A DNA stretch of 64,000 nt from Bordetella holmesii ATCC 51541 (GCA_000612485.1 CP007494.1:186001-250000); one strand, 5' to 3'. Positions 50,030-59,416 are shown, counted from the first letter of the stretch. Translations and numbers: made by a program. Notes: generated by a model not told the origin, from the letters alone.

Positions 50030-50781
50030 CTATACTGCGGTGTACCCCCCATCCACGCGCACATCCGTGCCCGTGATGAACGCGGCATCCTTGCTCATGA
50101 GGAACAAGGCCGTACGCGCAATTTCTTCCACCTCGCCCAATCTCCCCGAGGGGTAACGTGGTGCCAACGCCTGTCGCGCTGCCTCGGCATCGCCATAGCG
50201 GCGCAGAACCCTACCCGTCAGCACCGCACCTGGCGACAGGCTCATCGCCCGTATACCCTCGTCGGCATGATCCACGGCGATGGCCCGTGCCAGGGCGATG
50301 AGCCCGGCCTTGCTCGTGCCATAGGCCCCGCGCCCGACGGCGGCCACGCTTCCCAACTGCGAAGCGACGTTGATCACCACGCCGCGGCCGGCACGCCGCA
50401 TCGGCGCCAGCGCCCATTTGCTCATCAACCATGCACCGATCAGATTGATGGACAGCGCCTGGTGCCAATGCGAGGCCGACAGATCGCCCACTTTGTCGCC
50501 TGGCGTGACGACCGCGGCGTTATTGACCAGCACATCGATGCGCGACCAGCGCGCCAACACGCCTCGACCGCAGCGCGCGTCTGCATGGGATCGGCAACAT
50601 CACATTGCAAGCGCAGAATTCGCTCATCATCGGCTCGACCCAATGGCACCAGCGCGTCAGCGTCCAGGTCGATCAAGGCCACCCGCGCGCCGGCAGTGAG
50701 GCACTCGCGGGCAATACCCCAACCGAGGTCTCCGGCCGCACCGGTAATGACGACGACCTGTTCTGCAAGATCAGGGCTCAT
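50030..50781 (-). pseudogene. Short-chain dehydrogenase, frameshifted
   Basis: The NAD-binding start VVVITGAAGDLGWGIARE is in the first frame; the rest (RIDVLVNNAAVVTPGD, GAYGTSKAGLIALARAIA, TGTDVRVDGGYTAV) is in the next. The shift is at about 50560, where one base is missing between VEA and LARWSRID. Catalytic Tyr-Lys (YGTSK) and NNAA motifs survive in the second piece, but the cofactor domain is cut off. It overlaps the preceding SDR gene by 4 bases (ATGA). Confidence 0.84.
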
Positions 50782-51485
50782 AACGCCATGCCTCCCAAGG
50801 AGGCGCCGCCGCAGACATAAAGCGTTTGTCCAGTGATGGCGCTGCTGTGCGGCGACAGAAAAAACTCAATCGCACTGACGACCTCTTCCGGCCGAATCAG
50901 GCGTCCCAACGGAAGGCTCACCTGAGGCGGTGCGCCACGCTCGGGATCGCTCAACATGGGGGTGTCGACCGCACCGGGCGCGACCACATTGACGATAATC
51001 CCCTGGCCTATCCATTCGGCGGCCAGGCTGCGGGCCATGCCGATCTGAGCAGCCTTGGTCGCGGCATAGGCGGCACGCTGCGCGCGCCCCAGCACGGCGC
51101 GGCTCGACACCAGTACGATACGGCCCTCCAGCGGCCGCAACCGCTCAGCCAGCAGCCCGATGATTGCCAGCGGGGCTGCCCCGTGCAGACGCCAGAGCAG
51201 CTCGGTATCGTCGCGCTGCGAGTCAAACGCCCCGCCGCTGCGCATGACACCCGCACAATGCACGAACACCTGCACGTGTGCGGGCAGTGCCTCGGCCAGG
51301 CGATCGATGCCAGCCGTCTGCGTCAAATCGATACGATGATGGCGATAGGCAATAGACTCTTCGTCGGGCCAGGCCTGCCGGTCCAGACCATGCACCCGCC
51401 AGCCTGCGCCAAGCAAACGCCTGGTAAGCGCCAGGCCTATGCCTGAGGCGGATCCGGTAACGACAGCAACGCGGTCAACAGACAT
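50778..51485 (-). CDS. Short-chain dehydrogenase/reductase
   Basis: 235 residues. Cofactor motif VVTGSASGIGLAL, VHCAG in place of NNAG, catalytic YAATK, and VAPGAVDTPM after it. Cytoplasmic NAD(P)-dependent alcohol/ketone oxidoreductase. Gap of 9 bases after the lyase gene and coupling to the second SDR indicate one operon. Substrate unknown; in this context a hydroxy- or oxo-acid is plausible. Intact. Confidence 0.88.
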   Translation of the reverse strand: MSVDRVAVVTGSASGIGLALTRRLLGAGWRVHGLDRQAWPDEESIAYRHHRIDLTQTAGIDRLAEALPAHVQVFVHCAGVMRSGGAFDSQRDDTELLWRLHGAAPLAIIGLLAERLRPLEGRIVLVSSRAVLGRAQRAAYAATKAAQIGMARSLAAEWIGQGIIVNVVAPGAVDTPMLSDPERGAPPQVSLPLGRLIRPEEVVSAIEFFLSPHSSAITGQTLYVCGGASLGGMAL

Positions 51486-51494
51486 GCGCCTGCC

Positions 51495-52388
51495 TCATTC
51501 GTCCAACGTGGTCAGGCGTTTTTCCAGCGCGCGCATCTGTTCGTAGCCCATGAGCTGCATGATGTCCTCGATACCCACCAGCAGATCGGGACGATCCACG
51601 GGCTCACCGGTGGCGATCACTTCCTGCATGACGCCCAGAGCCTGACGCATGCCAAAAATGGCCGCTGCCGGCAGCATGCGCGGCAGGCTGATGCGCTTGA
51701 CCCCGATTTCTTTCAGGCGCGTGAGCGGAATCAGCGGCGTGGTGGGGCGATTGCGAATGCCAAAGCCCATCTTGATGGTCAATGGCACGCCGGCAGCGTC
51801 GACCAGCCGTTTAATGTCGTCTTCCGTTCGTACGGCATCCGGAAAAATCATGTCCGCGCCGGCAGCGGCATAGGCGCGCGCACGACGGATCGCACCTTCG
51901 ATGCCTTCGACGGCAATCGCATCGGTACGCGCGATGACGACAAAGTCATCATCGCGGCGTGCTTGGCAGGCGGCTTCGATTTTCTTGACCATTTCGGCCT
52001 GACTGATCACGTCTTTGCCGGGCATGTGGCCACATCGCTTGGGGCTGACCTGGTCCTCCAGGTTTACGCCCGCCACGCCGGCCTCTTCGAACATCTGTAC
52101 GGTATGAAAGACGTTGACCGGGTTGCCATAGCCGGTGTCCGCGTCGGCCGTCAACGGGATAGACACCGAGCGCGCCAGATTGCGGCAGTGGGTGACATTC
52201 TCGGCCAATCCCATCACGCCGATGTCGGCTATGCCGAGCAAGGCATTGGAGACGGCCGCGCCGCTCGTGCATGCCGTTTTGAACCCCGCTGCCTCGACCA
52301 GGCGAATGCTGTAGCCATCGTAGACGCCAGGCGAAACGATGAAGGGTTCGTTCTTCAACAGTTGCCGGAATTTATTGCGCGGATTCAT
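51495..52388 (-). CDS. PrpB/PEP-mutase-family C-C lyase (isocitrate-lyase superfamily)
   Basis: 297 residues from the ATG at 52388. TIM-barrel lyase with Mg-binding TADADTGYGNP, VNLEDQ and the catalytic-loop Cys119 in SPKRCGHMPGK. These mark lyases acting on 2-hydroxy-acids (2-methylisocitrate, 2,3-dimethylmalate, oxaloacetate decarboxylase relatives), giving pyruvate or succinate plus a second acid. The start overlaps the end of the GntR gene by 17 bases. Neighbouring aconitase-type and PrpF-type enzymes fit a dehydration/hydration-then-cleavage pathway. Intact. Confidence 0.87.
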   Translation of the reverse strand: MNPRNKFRQLLKNEPFIVSPGVYDGYSIRLVEAAGFKTACTSGAAVSNALLGIADIGVMGLAENVTHCRNLARSVSIPLTADADTGYGNPVNVFHTVQMFEEAGVAGVNLEDQVSPKRCGHMPGKDVISQAEMVKKIEAACQARRDDDFVVIARTDAIAVEGIEGAIRRARAYAAAGADMIFPDAVRTEDDIKRLVDAAGVPLTIKMGFGIRNRPTTPLIPLTRLKEIGVKRISLPRMLPAAAIFGMRQALGVMQEVIATGEPVDRPDLLVGIEDIMQLMGYEQMRALEKRLTTLDE

Positions 52389-53129
52389 GTCTTGCTGCTC
52401 CAGGACTTTCATTCGGCCGCAAGGCTTGCCCGGAAAGTTCGGGTAGCACCTCGGCCAGGTGATCAAAAAGGTGCTGTGCCGCCCGTTCGATGTGAGAACG
52501 CATCAGGGATTCGGCCAACTCAGGGTCGCGCGCCTGGATGGCGCGCAAAATCTGCCAATGTTCTGCATAGGCGTCGTCCTTGCGTTCGAGCACCGTGCCC
52601 GAATGCCTGCGATAGACGCGCAGCAGGTGATAGAGGTCGCCACACAGGCAATTGATGATGCGGTGGTTGCCACTGGCCCGTACGATGCGCTCATGGAAGT
52701 CAAAGACGCGGGGTTGGGGTCCCAGGCCGCGAGCGGCCTGCTGCCGACGATGGCGGTCGTCGTCGAGTTCGACATGCAGTTGCCCGATGGCGTCGTCGCT
52801 CATCCTGCGCGTAGCCAGGTTGCAGGCCACGCCCTCGAGCGCCATACGCATCTGAAAAAGTTCTAACGCAGACGTGGCCGATAGCGTCACCACCCGCGCC
52901 TTCATATAAGGCTCACGGGATACCAACTGGATACCCTGCAGTCGGCGTACCGCCTCACGCACCGGCCCGCGGCTGACGCCAAACTCCTGCGCCAGCGCCA
53001 CCTCGTTGATGACACTGCCCGGCGCCAAGCGCCCCTGGTAAATAGCGTCCAGCACCTGGTCGAACACCACGTCGGCCAGGGGCCGACCGGGTCTTCCGGG
53101 AGCGCGAGGACAGCGGCAGAATTGCTCAT
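52372..53129 (-). pseudogene. GntR-family (FCD-type) regulator, frameshift near the start
   Basis: The ATG at 53129 starts MSNSAAVLALP, but the frame then leaves GntR homology. Adding one base at 53096-53100 joins ALP to GRPGRPLADVVFDQVLDAI. The rest is a full regulator with ALAQEFGVSRGPVREAVRRLQG and an FCD domain (FDFHERIVRASGNHR, AEHWQILRAI). A TTG at 53184 would keep the frame but starts inside operator-like sequence, so I consider it unlikely, though it could give a working protein. It heads the lyase-SDR-Bug operon. Confidence 0.75.
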
Positions 53130-53130
53130 A

Positions 53131-53367
53131 GTGTTGACAGGCTATCAAACGAAACCAAAAAGTGTCAACTCTTTTGGAACGCAACCGATACCACGGCTAC
53201 TATTCCGCCAGTTACAGCATGCAGAAAAACTACGTCATTTACTACATATATACGGGAAAACCCTAGGTATTCAACAAAAACATACCACCAACATTCCGCC
53301 GCCGATCGTTGAAACTGTCTCTACTGTCGACAAAGCCAGCCCAATATGCCCCAATAGTGTTGACACT
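53131..53367. promoter_or_regulatory. Divergent operator region with four GntR-type sites
   Basis: Sites: GTGTTGAC (53131-53138), GTGTCAAC (53162-53169), CTGTCGACA (53333-53341) and the near-palindrome AGTGTTGACACT (53356-53367). They lie between the divergent gntR-lyase and aconitase-amidohydrolase operons and share the core seen before the other GntR gene. The region 53185-53420 is AT-rich and contains no gene. Confidence 0.65.
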
Positions 53368-53420
53368 ACAGTCAGATCAGCCTTAAGATAATTCCAGCCT
53401 GGAATTTCTCTTTCGCCACC

Positions 53421-56096
53421 ATGACTCAAGTCCTAACCAGCGGCGGGCGCCCGCTGCACTATGTTGACTTGGCCGACGCAGCCCACGCGCTCGGCCGTGA
53501 CCTGCTTGCGCAGCCTTATGTCATTCGCATCCTGCTGGAGAATCTTTATCGCCATCAGAAATGGGGCGATGCCATTTCGGATGCGGAAATCGCGCGCCTG
53601 TGGGACTGGCGTGACCATGTCGGCGCCGACCTGGCCCTGCATGTCGCCCGCGTCATCCTGCCCGACTCCAGTGGCCTGCCGGTCCTGCAAGATCTGGCCG
53701 CCTTGCGCGACGCCGTCGCACAAGGCGGCTCAGACGCTGCTCGCGTCGACACCCGTATTCCCGTCGACCTCATCGTCGACCACTCGTTGCAAGTGGATCA
53801 CTGGGGTGATTCCCAGGCAGTCTCGCTCAACCTGAGGCGCGAATTCGAACGCAACGACGAGCGCTACCGCTTTCTGAAATGGGCGCAGCAGGCTTTCCGA
53901 GGATTGCGTGTCATTCCTCCGGGCATGGGCATCATTCATCAGATCAATCTGGAATACCTCGCCCCCATCGTGGCTACGCGAGAACGCGACGACGGCTGCT
54001 GGGTATATCCCGATTTCGTGATTGGCGGCGACTCGCATACGCCCATGGTCAATGCACTGGGCGTTCTGGGTTGGGGAGTCGGCGGCATTGATGCCGAAGC
54101 CGCGCTTCTGGGGCAAGCCTATACGTTCCCTGTGCCAGAGGTCATTGGTGTACGGCTAAAGGGCAGCATCCGCCCGCCAGCCCTGACGACCGATGCCGCC
54201 TTGCTCATCACCCAACGGCTGCGCGCGGCCGGCGTCACCGGACGTATGGTGGAGTTTTTCGGCCCCGCCGTCGCTCACCTGAGCATCCCGGAGCGCGCAA
54301 CGATTGCCAACATGGCCCCCGAGTACGGTGCAACCTGTGGGTTCTTCCCCATCGACGCACAGAGCCTGGACTACGCACGCATGACCGGCCGCCCTCAAGC
54401 CCAGGTGCAGCTCATCGAGGACTACGCCAAGGCTAACCATCTATGGCGCGACGACGGCACTGCCGTGCCGCAATACACCCGCATCCTGGAAATCGATCTT
54501 TCCGAAGCGGTGCCTAGCATGGCGGGCCCGCGCCGGCCACAGGATCGCATGCCCTGGTCCGAAGTTCCCGAGGACTTCCACCGCAGGCTGACTCTGCCGC
54601 TGAATGAGGGCGGCTTCGGCGTTGACGCCGCGCCGACCACAGGCCAGGCGTTGACGCACGGATCCATCGTCCTGGCGGCCATTACCTCCTGCACCAACAC
54701 CTCCAATCCGGCCGTCATGCTGGCCGCCGGCCTCGTGGCCAAGAAAGCCCTGGCCCTCGGACTGACGCCCCCGGCCTGGCTCAAGCGTTCGCTGGCGCCT
54801 GGATCCCGGGCCGTTACCCGCTACCTGCAAGACGCAGGGCTGCTCGAGGCCCTGCAGGCGCAAGGTTTCGAGGTCATCGGCTATGGCTGCACGACCTGTG
54901 GCGGCAAGTCCGGGCCGCTGACCGCACAAGCGACCGAAGCCATCAGTCAGCAGGGACTGGTGACGGCTGCGGTGCTGTCGGGCAACCGCAACTTTGAAGG
55001 CCGCATTCACAAGCTCGTGCGCGCCAACTATATTGGCTCGCCGGCCATGGTGGTGCTGTTTGCGTTGGCCGGCCGCATCGACATCGACTTCGAGCGCGAG
55101 CCGCTTGGAGCGGCGCAAGACGGCCGCCCCGTCTACCTGGCTGACGTGTGGCCCACCCCGCAAGAGATCCAGGCCCTGCTACCCTGCGCGGCCAATCCGG
55201 ACATCTTTGCCCAGGTCTACGCGCCCGAAAGTCTGGACAGCGCAATCTGGCGTGAGTTGCAGGCGCCTGGCGGATTGCACTTCCCCTGGGATCCGGCATC
55301 ACTTTACCTGGTGGAACCGCCCTTCTTCAAAGATGGCCCCGACCATCCGTTGCAGGATCTGGCGCGCAGCCTGCAGAACGCCCGCGTGCTGGCGGTCTTC
55401 GGCGACTCGCTGACCACCGACCATATTTCACCAAGCGGAGAGATCCCCGCCGATACGCCGGCCGGCCGCTATCTCAGCGACGCAGGCCTGACGCCGCGCG
55501 ACTTCAATACTTACGTCGCCAGGCGCTGCAACCACCACGTCATGACGCGCGCTACCTTCGGCAACATCCGTATCAAGAATGAACTCGTCCCCGGCACCGA
55601 GGGCGGCTTCACGCGGCATTACCCGGAGGGCACGCCCGCCACGATCTTCGACGCCGCGCAGCACTATCGCCGGCAAGGCACGGCTGCCATCGTACTGGGC
55701 GCGAAAGACTACGGCATGGGCAGCAGCCGCGACTGGGCGGCCAAGGGCTCGGCGCTGCTGGGTGTACGCGCGGTGATCGCGGAATCGTTCGAGCGCATCC
55801 ATCGTGCCAACCTGGTGGGCATGGGTGTGCTGCCCCTGGACTTCGAGCCCACAGAGGGCTGGCGCGAACTGGGTCTTCAGGGCAGCGAGCAATTCGCGCT
55901 GCACAACATCGAAGCCGGCATCATGCACGGCGAGCCGATAGAAGTCATCGCCCAAGCCCCCGATGGCCAGGTGACCCGTTTTACCGTACGCGCTCAGGTC
56001 CTGACCGAAGCCGAGCGTCAACTCATGGCCGCCGGCGGGATTCCCGCCAGTGTGCTGCACAGCTTTTTGAATGAACCGGCCGCCAACCCCGCTTGA
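53421..56096 (+). CDS. acnA: Aconitase A-family hydratase
   Basis: 891 residues. Iron-sulphur ligands Cys424 (SCTNT), Cys490 and Cys493 (GYGCTTCGGKSG; the usual form is CTTCIGNSG). Swivel domain with GAKDYGMGSSRDWAAKG and GDSLTTDHISPSG. It interconverts citrate, cis-aconitate and isocitrate or an analogous substrate. The unusual GGKSG and the operon with a cyclic amidohydrolase suggest a specialised paralogue and not the main TCA enzyme. First gene of a four-gene operon. Intact. Confidence 0.88.
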   Translation: MTQVLTSGGRPLHYVDLADAAHALGRDLLAQPYVIRILLENLYRHQKWGDAISDAEIARLWDWRDHVGADLALHVARVILPDSSGLPVLQDLAALRDAVAQGGSDAARVDTRIPVDLIVDHSLQVDHWGDSQAVSLNLRREFERNDERYRFLKWAQQAFRGLRVIPPGMGIIHQINLEYLAPIVATRERDDGCWVYPDFVIGGDSHTPMVNALGVLGWGVGGIDAEAALLGQAYTFPVPEVIGVRLKGSIRPPALTTDAALLITQRLRAAGVTGRMVEFFGPAVAHLSIPERATIANMAPEYGATCGFFPIDAQSLDYARMTGRPQAQVQLIEDYAKANHLWRDDGTAVPQYTRILEIDLSEAVPSMAGPRRPQDRMPWSEVPEDFHRRLTLPLNEGGFGVDAAPTTGQALTHGSIVLAAITSCTNTSNPAVMLAAGLVAKKALALGLTPPAWLKRSLAPGSRAVTRYLQDAGLLEALQAQGFEVIGYGCTTCGGKSGPLTAQATEAISQQGLVTAAVLSGNRNFEGRIHKLVRANYIGSPAMVVLFALAGRIDIDFEREPLGAAQDGRPVYLADVWPTPQEIQALLPCAANPDIFAQVYAPESLDSAIWRELQAPGGLHFPWDPASLYLVEPPFFKDGPDHPLQDLARSLQNARVLAVFGDSLTTDHISPSGEIPADTPAGRYLSDAGLTPRDFNTYVARRCNHHVMTRATFGNIRIKNELVPGTEGGFTRHYPEGTPATIFDAAQHYRRQGTAAIVLGAKDYGMGSSRDWAAKGSALLGVRAVIAESFERIHRANLVGMGVLPLDFEPTEGWRELGLQGSEQFALHNIEAGIMHGEPIEVIAQAPDGQVTRFTVRAQVLTEAERQLMAAGGIPASVLHSFLNEPAANPA

Positions 56097-56112
56097 GCAG
56101 GAAATAACTACC

Positions 56113-57474
56113 ATGCTGGATCTCGTACTTATCAATGCAAGACTGATGCTGCCGGGCCAGGGCCTGACCGAGGGCATCCTTGGCGTGCGCGACGGGCGCA
56201 TTGTGATGATTGCCGCACCGGGTGATGCCCCTGCCGCGCGCGAAACCATCGACTGCCAAGGTCTGTGGGTCTTGCCAGGCCTGATCGATCCTCACGTGCA
56301 CTTCGGCTTCGGATCGCCCGAAACCGACTTCGAAACGGAGTCGCGCTTCGCGGCTCTGGGCGGAACGACTTCCGTGCTGTCGTTTCACCGCTCTGCCGAT
56401 ATCCGTGAATCGTTCGATGCCGTGCGAGAGCGCGCACTGGCGCAGAGCTGCGTAGATTTCGGATTTCATTTCGGCATTACCAGCCATCTGCACGTCGATA
56501 CGCTGAACGACATCTCGCAGCGTTTCGGGGTGTTTTCCTACAAGCTGTACATGATGTACAAAGGTGCCGCCGGCTTGTCCAAGGGCTTTACCGACATTGA
56601 CGATGGCCTGCTGTACTCCGCGTTGAAGACCACGGCCGCCATCCCCGGGGCCATCATGGGCGTGCACTGCGAGAACGTCGAGGTCATCCCAGTGTTGCGC
56701 GATCCGCTTCGCGCCGCAGGTCGTGACGACCTCAAAGCCTGGAATGAACAAAGCCCCGACTTCCTCGAAGCCGAGAACGTGCACCGCGTCTGCTATTTCG
56801 CCAACAAGGTCGGCGCGGCCGTCAATATTGTCTACCTGAGCAGCCGCGAGGCTCTGGATGAAGCACGACGCCACCGTCGCACGCCAGGCGCGCCTCCCAT
56901 CTATGTCGAGACCTGCCCGCACTATCTCTTCCTCAATGACGAGTCGCCAGCTGGCACGTATGCCAAGGTCAACCCGCCTGTGCGCGGACAGGATGACGTG
57001 GAAGCCATGTGGGAAGGCGTCATGGATGGATCGATCACCACGATCGGCACCGACCATGTCCCGCGCAAACGCGTCACGAAAGACAAGGACATCTGGGCCG
57101 CCACCAATGGTTTTCCCGGCACGGGACTGATGTTGCCCATTCTTCTGCACGAGGGCTATCACCGTCGCGGCGTCCCGCTGGAGACGCTGATGAAGGTCGC
57201 CGCCGAGAACAGCGCGCGCATCTACCGCATGCCGTCCAAGGGCAGTATCGATATTGGCAAGGATGCCGATCTGGTCATCGTCGACCCCGACCTGCAACGG
57301 GTGGTTGACCCCGCAACCCTGGAATCGAACTCCGACTACTCGCCGTACGAAGGCATGACACTCAAAGGCTGGCCGGTGCGCACGCTGGTGCGCGGACGCA
57401 CGGTGGCCCTGGACGGCCGCATTACCGATCAGGCGCGCGCCGAACCCGGCGGCCGCTATCTCAACCGCTACTGA
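56113..57474 (+). CDS. Cyclic amidohydrolase (dihydroorotase/hydantoinase/allantoinase family)
   Basis: 453 residues from the ATG at 56113. Metal ligands: His61 and His63 (DPHVHFG), a candidate carboxylated Lys in FSYKLYMMYKG, GVHCEN, and Asp in GTDHVPR. It opens cyclic amides or imides such as hydantoins, dihydropyrimidines or allantoin. It lies 16 bases after the aconitase gene. The neighbouring cysteine hydrolase would cleave the linear amide or carbamoyl product. The exact ring substrate is not deducible. Intact. Confidence 0.87.
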   Translation: MLDLVLINARLMLPGQGLTEGILGVRDGRIVMIAAPGDAPAARETIDCQGLWVLPGLIDPHVHFGFGSPETDFETESRFAALGGTTSVLSFHRSADIRESFDAVRERALAQSCVDFGFHFGITSHLHVDTLNDISQRFGVFSYKLYMMYKGAAGLSKGFTDIDDGLLYSALKTTAAIPGAIMGVHCENVEVIPVLRDPLRAAGRDDLKAWNEQSPDFLEAENVHRVCYFANKVGAAVNIVYLSSREALDEARRHRRTPGAPPIYVETCPHYLFLNDESPAGTYAKVNPPVRGQDDVEAMWEGVMDGSITTIGTDHVPRKRVTKDKDIWAATNGFPGTGLMLPILLHEGYHRRGVPLETLMKVAAENSARIYRMPSKGSIDIGKDADLVIVDPDLQRVVDPATLESNSDYSPYEGMTLKGWPVRTLVRGRTVALDGRITDQARAEPGGRYLNRY

Positions 57475-57493
57475 TTACTTCGCAGGAACCGAC

Positions 57494-58216
57494 ATGAGCG
57501 AAACCAAAAAACGCATCTGGGACGACTTTCTGACCGATCGCGACAAACAAGTGCTGGCCCAGGCCGGCTATGGCAAACGCGGCGGCTTCGGCAAGCGCCC
57601 CGCCCTGTTCATCATCGATGTGCAGTACAACTTCTGCGGCGACACGCCCGAGGACATTCTCGAAGGCCTGAAGCAATATCGCACGCACTGCGGCCGCGAA
57701 GCGTGGCAAGCCGTCGAGCACATCGTGCCGCTGCTCGAACTCGCCCGCGAGAAGAATATTCCGGTGTTCTATACCGAAAGCGGCCGGCGTGCCGATCTGC
57801 TCGACAGCGGCGTGCAAGTCGGCAAGAATCATCGCGGCGGAGAAAAGACCGTGCTGGCCGACACGCATGCGACGCAAACCGTCGAGGCTCTGGCACCGCG
57901 CCCGCAGGACATCCGGATTACCAAGCAGAAACCGTCGTGCTTCTTCGGCACGATATTCATGAGCCATCTCAACTTTCTGGACGTCGATACGCTCATCCTC
58001 GTGGGCTGCACGTCTTCAGGCTGCTTGCGTGCCACCACGGTCGATGCCTATTCGTACAATTTCAAGGTCATCATTCCCGAGGAATGCGCCTTCGACCGCT
58101 TTCAGTCCAGCCATGCCATGAGTTTGTTCGACCTGAACTGCAAGTACGCCGACGTTATTCCGAGCGTCGAAGTGCAGGATTACCTGCGTGAGCTGCCTGC
58201 CCCCAAGGCTGACTGA
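57494..58216 (+). CDS. Isochorismatase-like cysteine hydrolase (N-carbamoylsarcosine amidase type)
   Basis: 240 residues. Catalytic triad: Asp42 (LFIIDVQ), Lys144 or Lys146 (ITKQKPSCFFGT) and Cys177 (CTSSGCLRATT). Family members hydrolyse amides such as N-carbamoylsarcosine, maleamate or nicotinamide. Longer than simple members because of an N-terminal arm of about 35 residues. Nineteen bases after the amidohydrolase, so the two act in series on a cyclic amide. Intact. Confidence 0.88.
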   Translation: MSETKKRIWDDFLTDRDKQVLAQAGYGKRGGFGKRPALFIIDVQYNFCGDTPEDILEGLKQYRTHCGREAWQAVEHIVPLLELAREKNIPVFYTESGRRADLLDSGVQVGKNHRGGEKTVLADTHATQTVEALAPRPQDIRITKQKPSCFFGTIFMSHLNFLDVDTLILVGCTSSGCLRATTVDAYSYNFKVIIPEECAFDRFQSSHAMSLFDLNCKYADVIPSVEVQDYLRELPAPKAD

Positions 58217-58220
58217 CCTC

Positions 58221-59219
58221 ATGTCCACGGCAACCGCCCTGCCGGTCTATCTGTTGACCGGATTTCTGGGCAGCGGCAAGACCACGCTGCTCTCACGCCT
58301 GGTGCACAGCCCTACCTTTCAGGACACCGCCGTGATCATCAACGAGTTTGGCGAAGTCGGCCTGGACCACTTGCTGCTGGGACAGGCCGACGACAACGAC
58401 GTGGTCCTGCTGGATTCGGGATGCCTGTGCTGCGCCTCCAGCAGTTCGCTGGCCGAGACATTGGAGTCGCTGTATTACCGGCGCCAACGTGAGGAGCTGC
58501 CTGCTTTTTCGCGCGTGGTGATAGAGACATCCGGGCTTGCTGACCCCGGCCCGGTAATCAATACGCTGGCCTCGGATACACTCATTGCGCGTCATTACCG
58601 TTTCGCCGGCGCGGTAGCGACTCTGGACGCCGTGCATGGGGTGCAATCGGTGCACGACTATCGCGAGGCCGCCACCCAAATCGCCATCGCGGACCGGATC
58701 GCGCTGACCAAGACCGATATCGCAGCACCACCGTCCACCGACGCGGCGTATCAACTGTTGCACGAGCGCAACCCCACCGCACGGGTGTTGCCCACCACGC
58801 CAGACAACATCGAACAGAGCGCACCGGCGCTGTTCGAGGATCTGCAGGCTGGCCATCTCGATGCTCTCCCCGCCCCCCTCAGCGGACCAGCAACGCCTAT
58901 TGCGCACGTATTGCGCTACGGCATCGCTTCCTACATTTGGCGGCAGATAGCGCCCATAGGTTGGGAGGCATATGCCCGCTGGGTGCGTCACATGCAGCGT
59001 CACCTGGGGGAGCGTGTCCTGCGCGTCAAAGGCTTGCTGCGATGGGCCGACGGTTCGCTGCGCTCAGTGCATGGCGTGCATCACCTGTTCAACGCCCCCG
59101 AGCCGTTGACCGGCCTGGCAGCCTCCGCACCTCAGGCCGGGGCGCTGGTTGTCATCGCGCGCGATCTCTCGTCCGAAGAATTGGCCGAGGCCATGACGCA
59201 ACTGCAATCGAGCACTTGA
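58221..59219 (+). CDS. CobW/COG0523 GTPase, putative metal chaperone
   Basis: 332 residues from the ATG at 58221. P-loop TGFLGSGKTTLL (residues 13-24), metal-binding CLCC motif (Cys68, Cys70, Cys71), ETSGLADPGP and ALTKTD. The C-terminal CobW domain contains GLLRWADGS and VHGVHHLF. G3E GTPases of this group deliver zinc or other metals to client enzymes. Four bases after the hydrolase gene: its likely client is the metal-dependent amidohydrolase in the same operon. The tRNA promoter overlaps its stop. Confidence 0.87.
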   Translation: MSTATALPVYLLTGFLGSGKTTLLSRLVHSPTFQDTAVIINEFGEVGLDHLLLGQADDNDVVLLDSGCLCCASSSSLAETLESLYYRRQREELPAFSRVVIETSGLADPGPVINTLASDTLIARHYRFAGAVATLDAVHGVQSVHDYREAATQIAIADRIALTKTDIAAPPSTDAAYQLLHERNPTARVLPTTPDNIEQSAPALFEDLQAGHLDALPAPLSGPATPIAHVLRYGIASYIWRQIAPIGWEAYARWVRHMQRHLGERVLRVKGLLRWADGSLRSVHGVHHLFNAPEPLTGLAASAPQAGALVVIARDLSSEELAEAMTQLQSST

Positions 59220-59245
59220 ACTTGCCTTAAAAAAATGTGTATAAT
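59216..59245 (+). promoter_or_regulatory. Promoter of tRNA-Gly/tRNA-Cys
   Basis: TTGAAC (59216-59221) and TATAAT (59240-59245) with 18-bp spacing, 27 bases before the tRNA. The -35 overlaps the stop codon of the CobW gene. Confidence 0.75.
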
Positions 59246-59272
59246 TCTTTTCTTCGTTGAATACGAAGCCCT

Positions 59273-59348
59273 GCGGGAATAGCTCAGTTGGTAGAGCGCA
59301 ACCTTGCCAAGGTTGAGGTCGCGAGTTCGAGACTCGTTTCCCGCTCCA
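59273..59348 (+). tRNA. glyW: tRNA-Gly (anticodon GCC)
   Basis: 76 nt, identical to 40690-40765, encoded CCA. Followed 68 bases later by tRNA-Cys, probably on one transcript. Confidence 0.97.
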
Positions 59349-59416
59349 AATTCAAAAGGGAAGCTTAAGGCATCTAGCCCTTGCTTCCTTTTTTCTTGCA
59401 GCAACGTTTTACTGCC

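Noticed and set aside
53184..53187. TTG at 53184 as the true start of the second GntR gene
   Set aside because: It lies inside operator-like sequence and gives a non-homologous 30-residue extension; the ATG at 53129 plus one restored base fits the family better.
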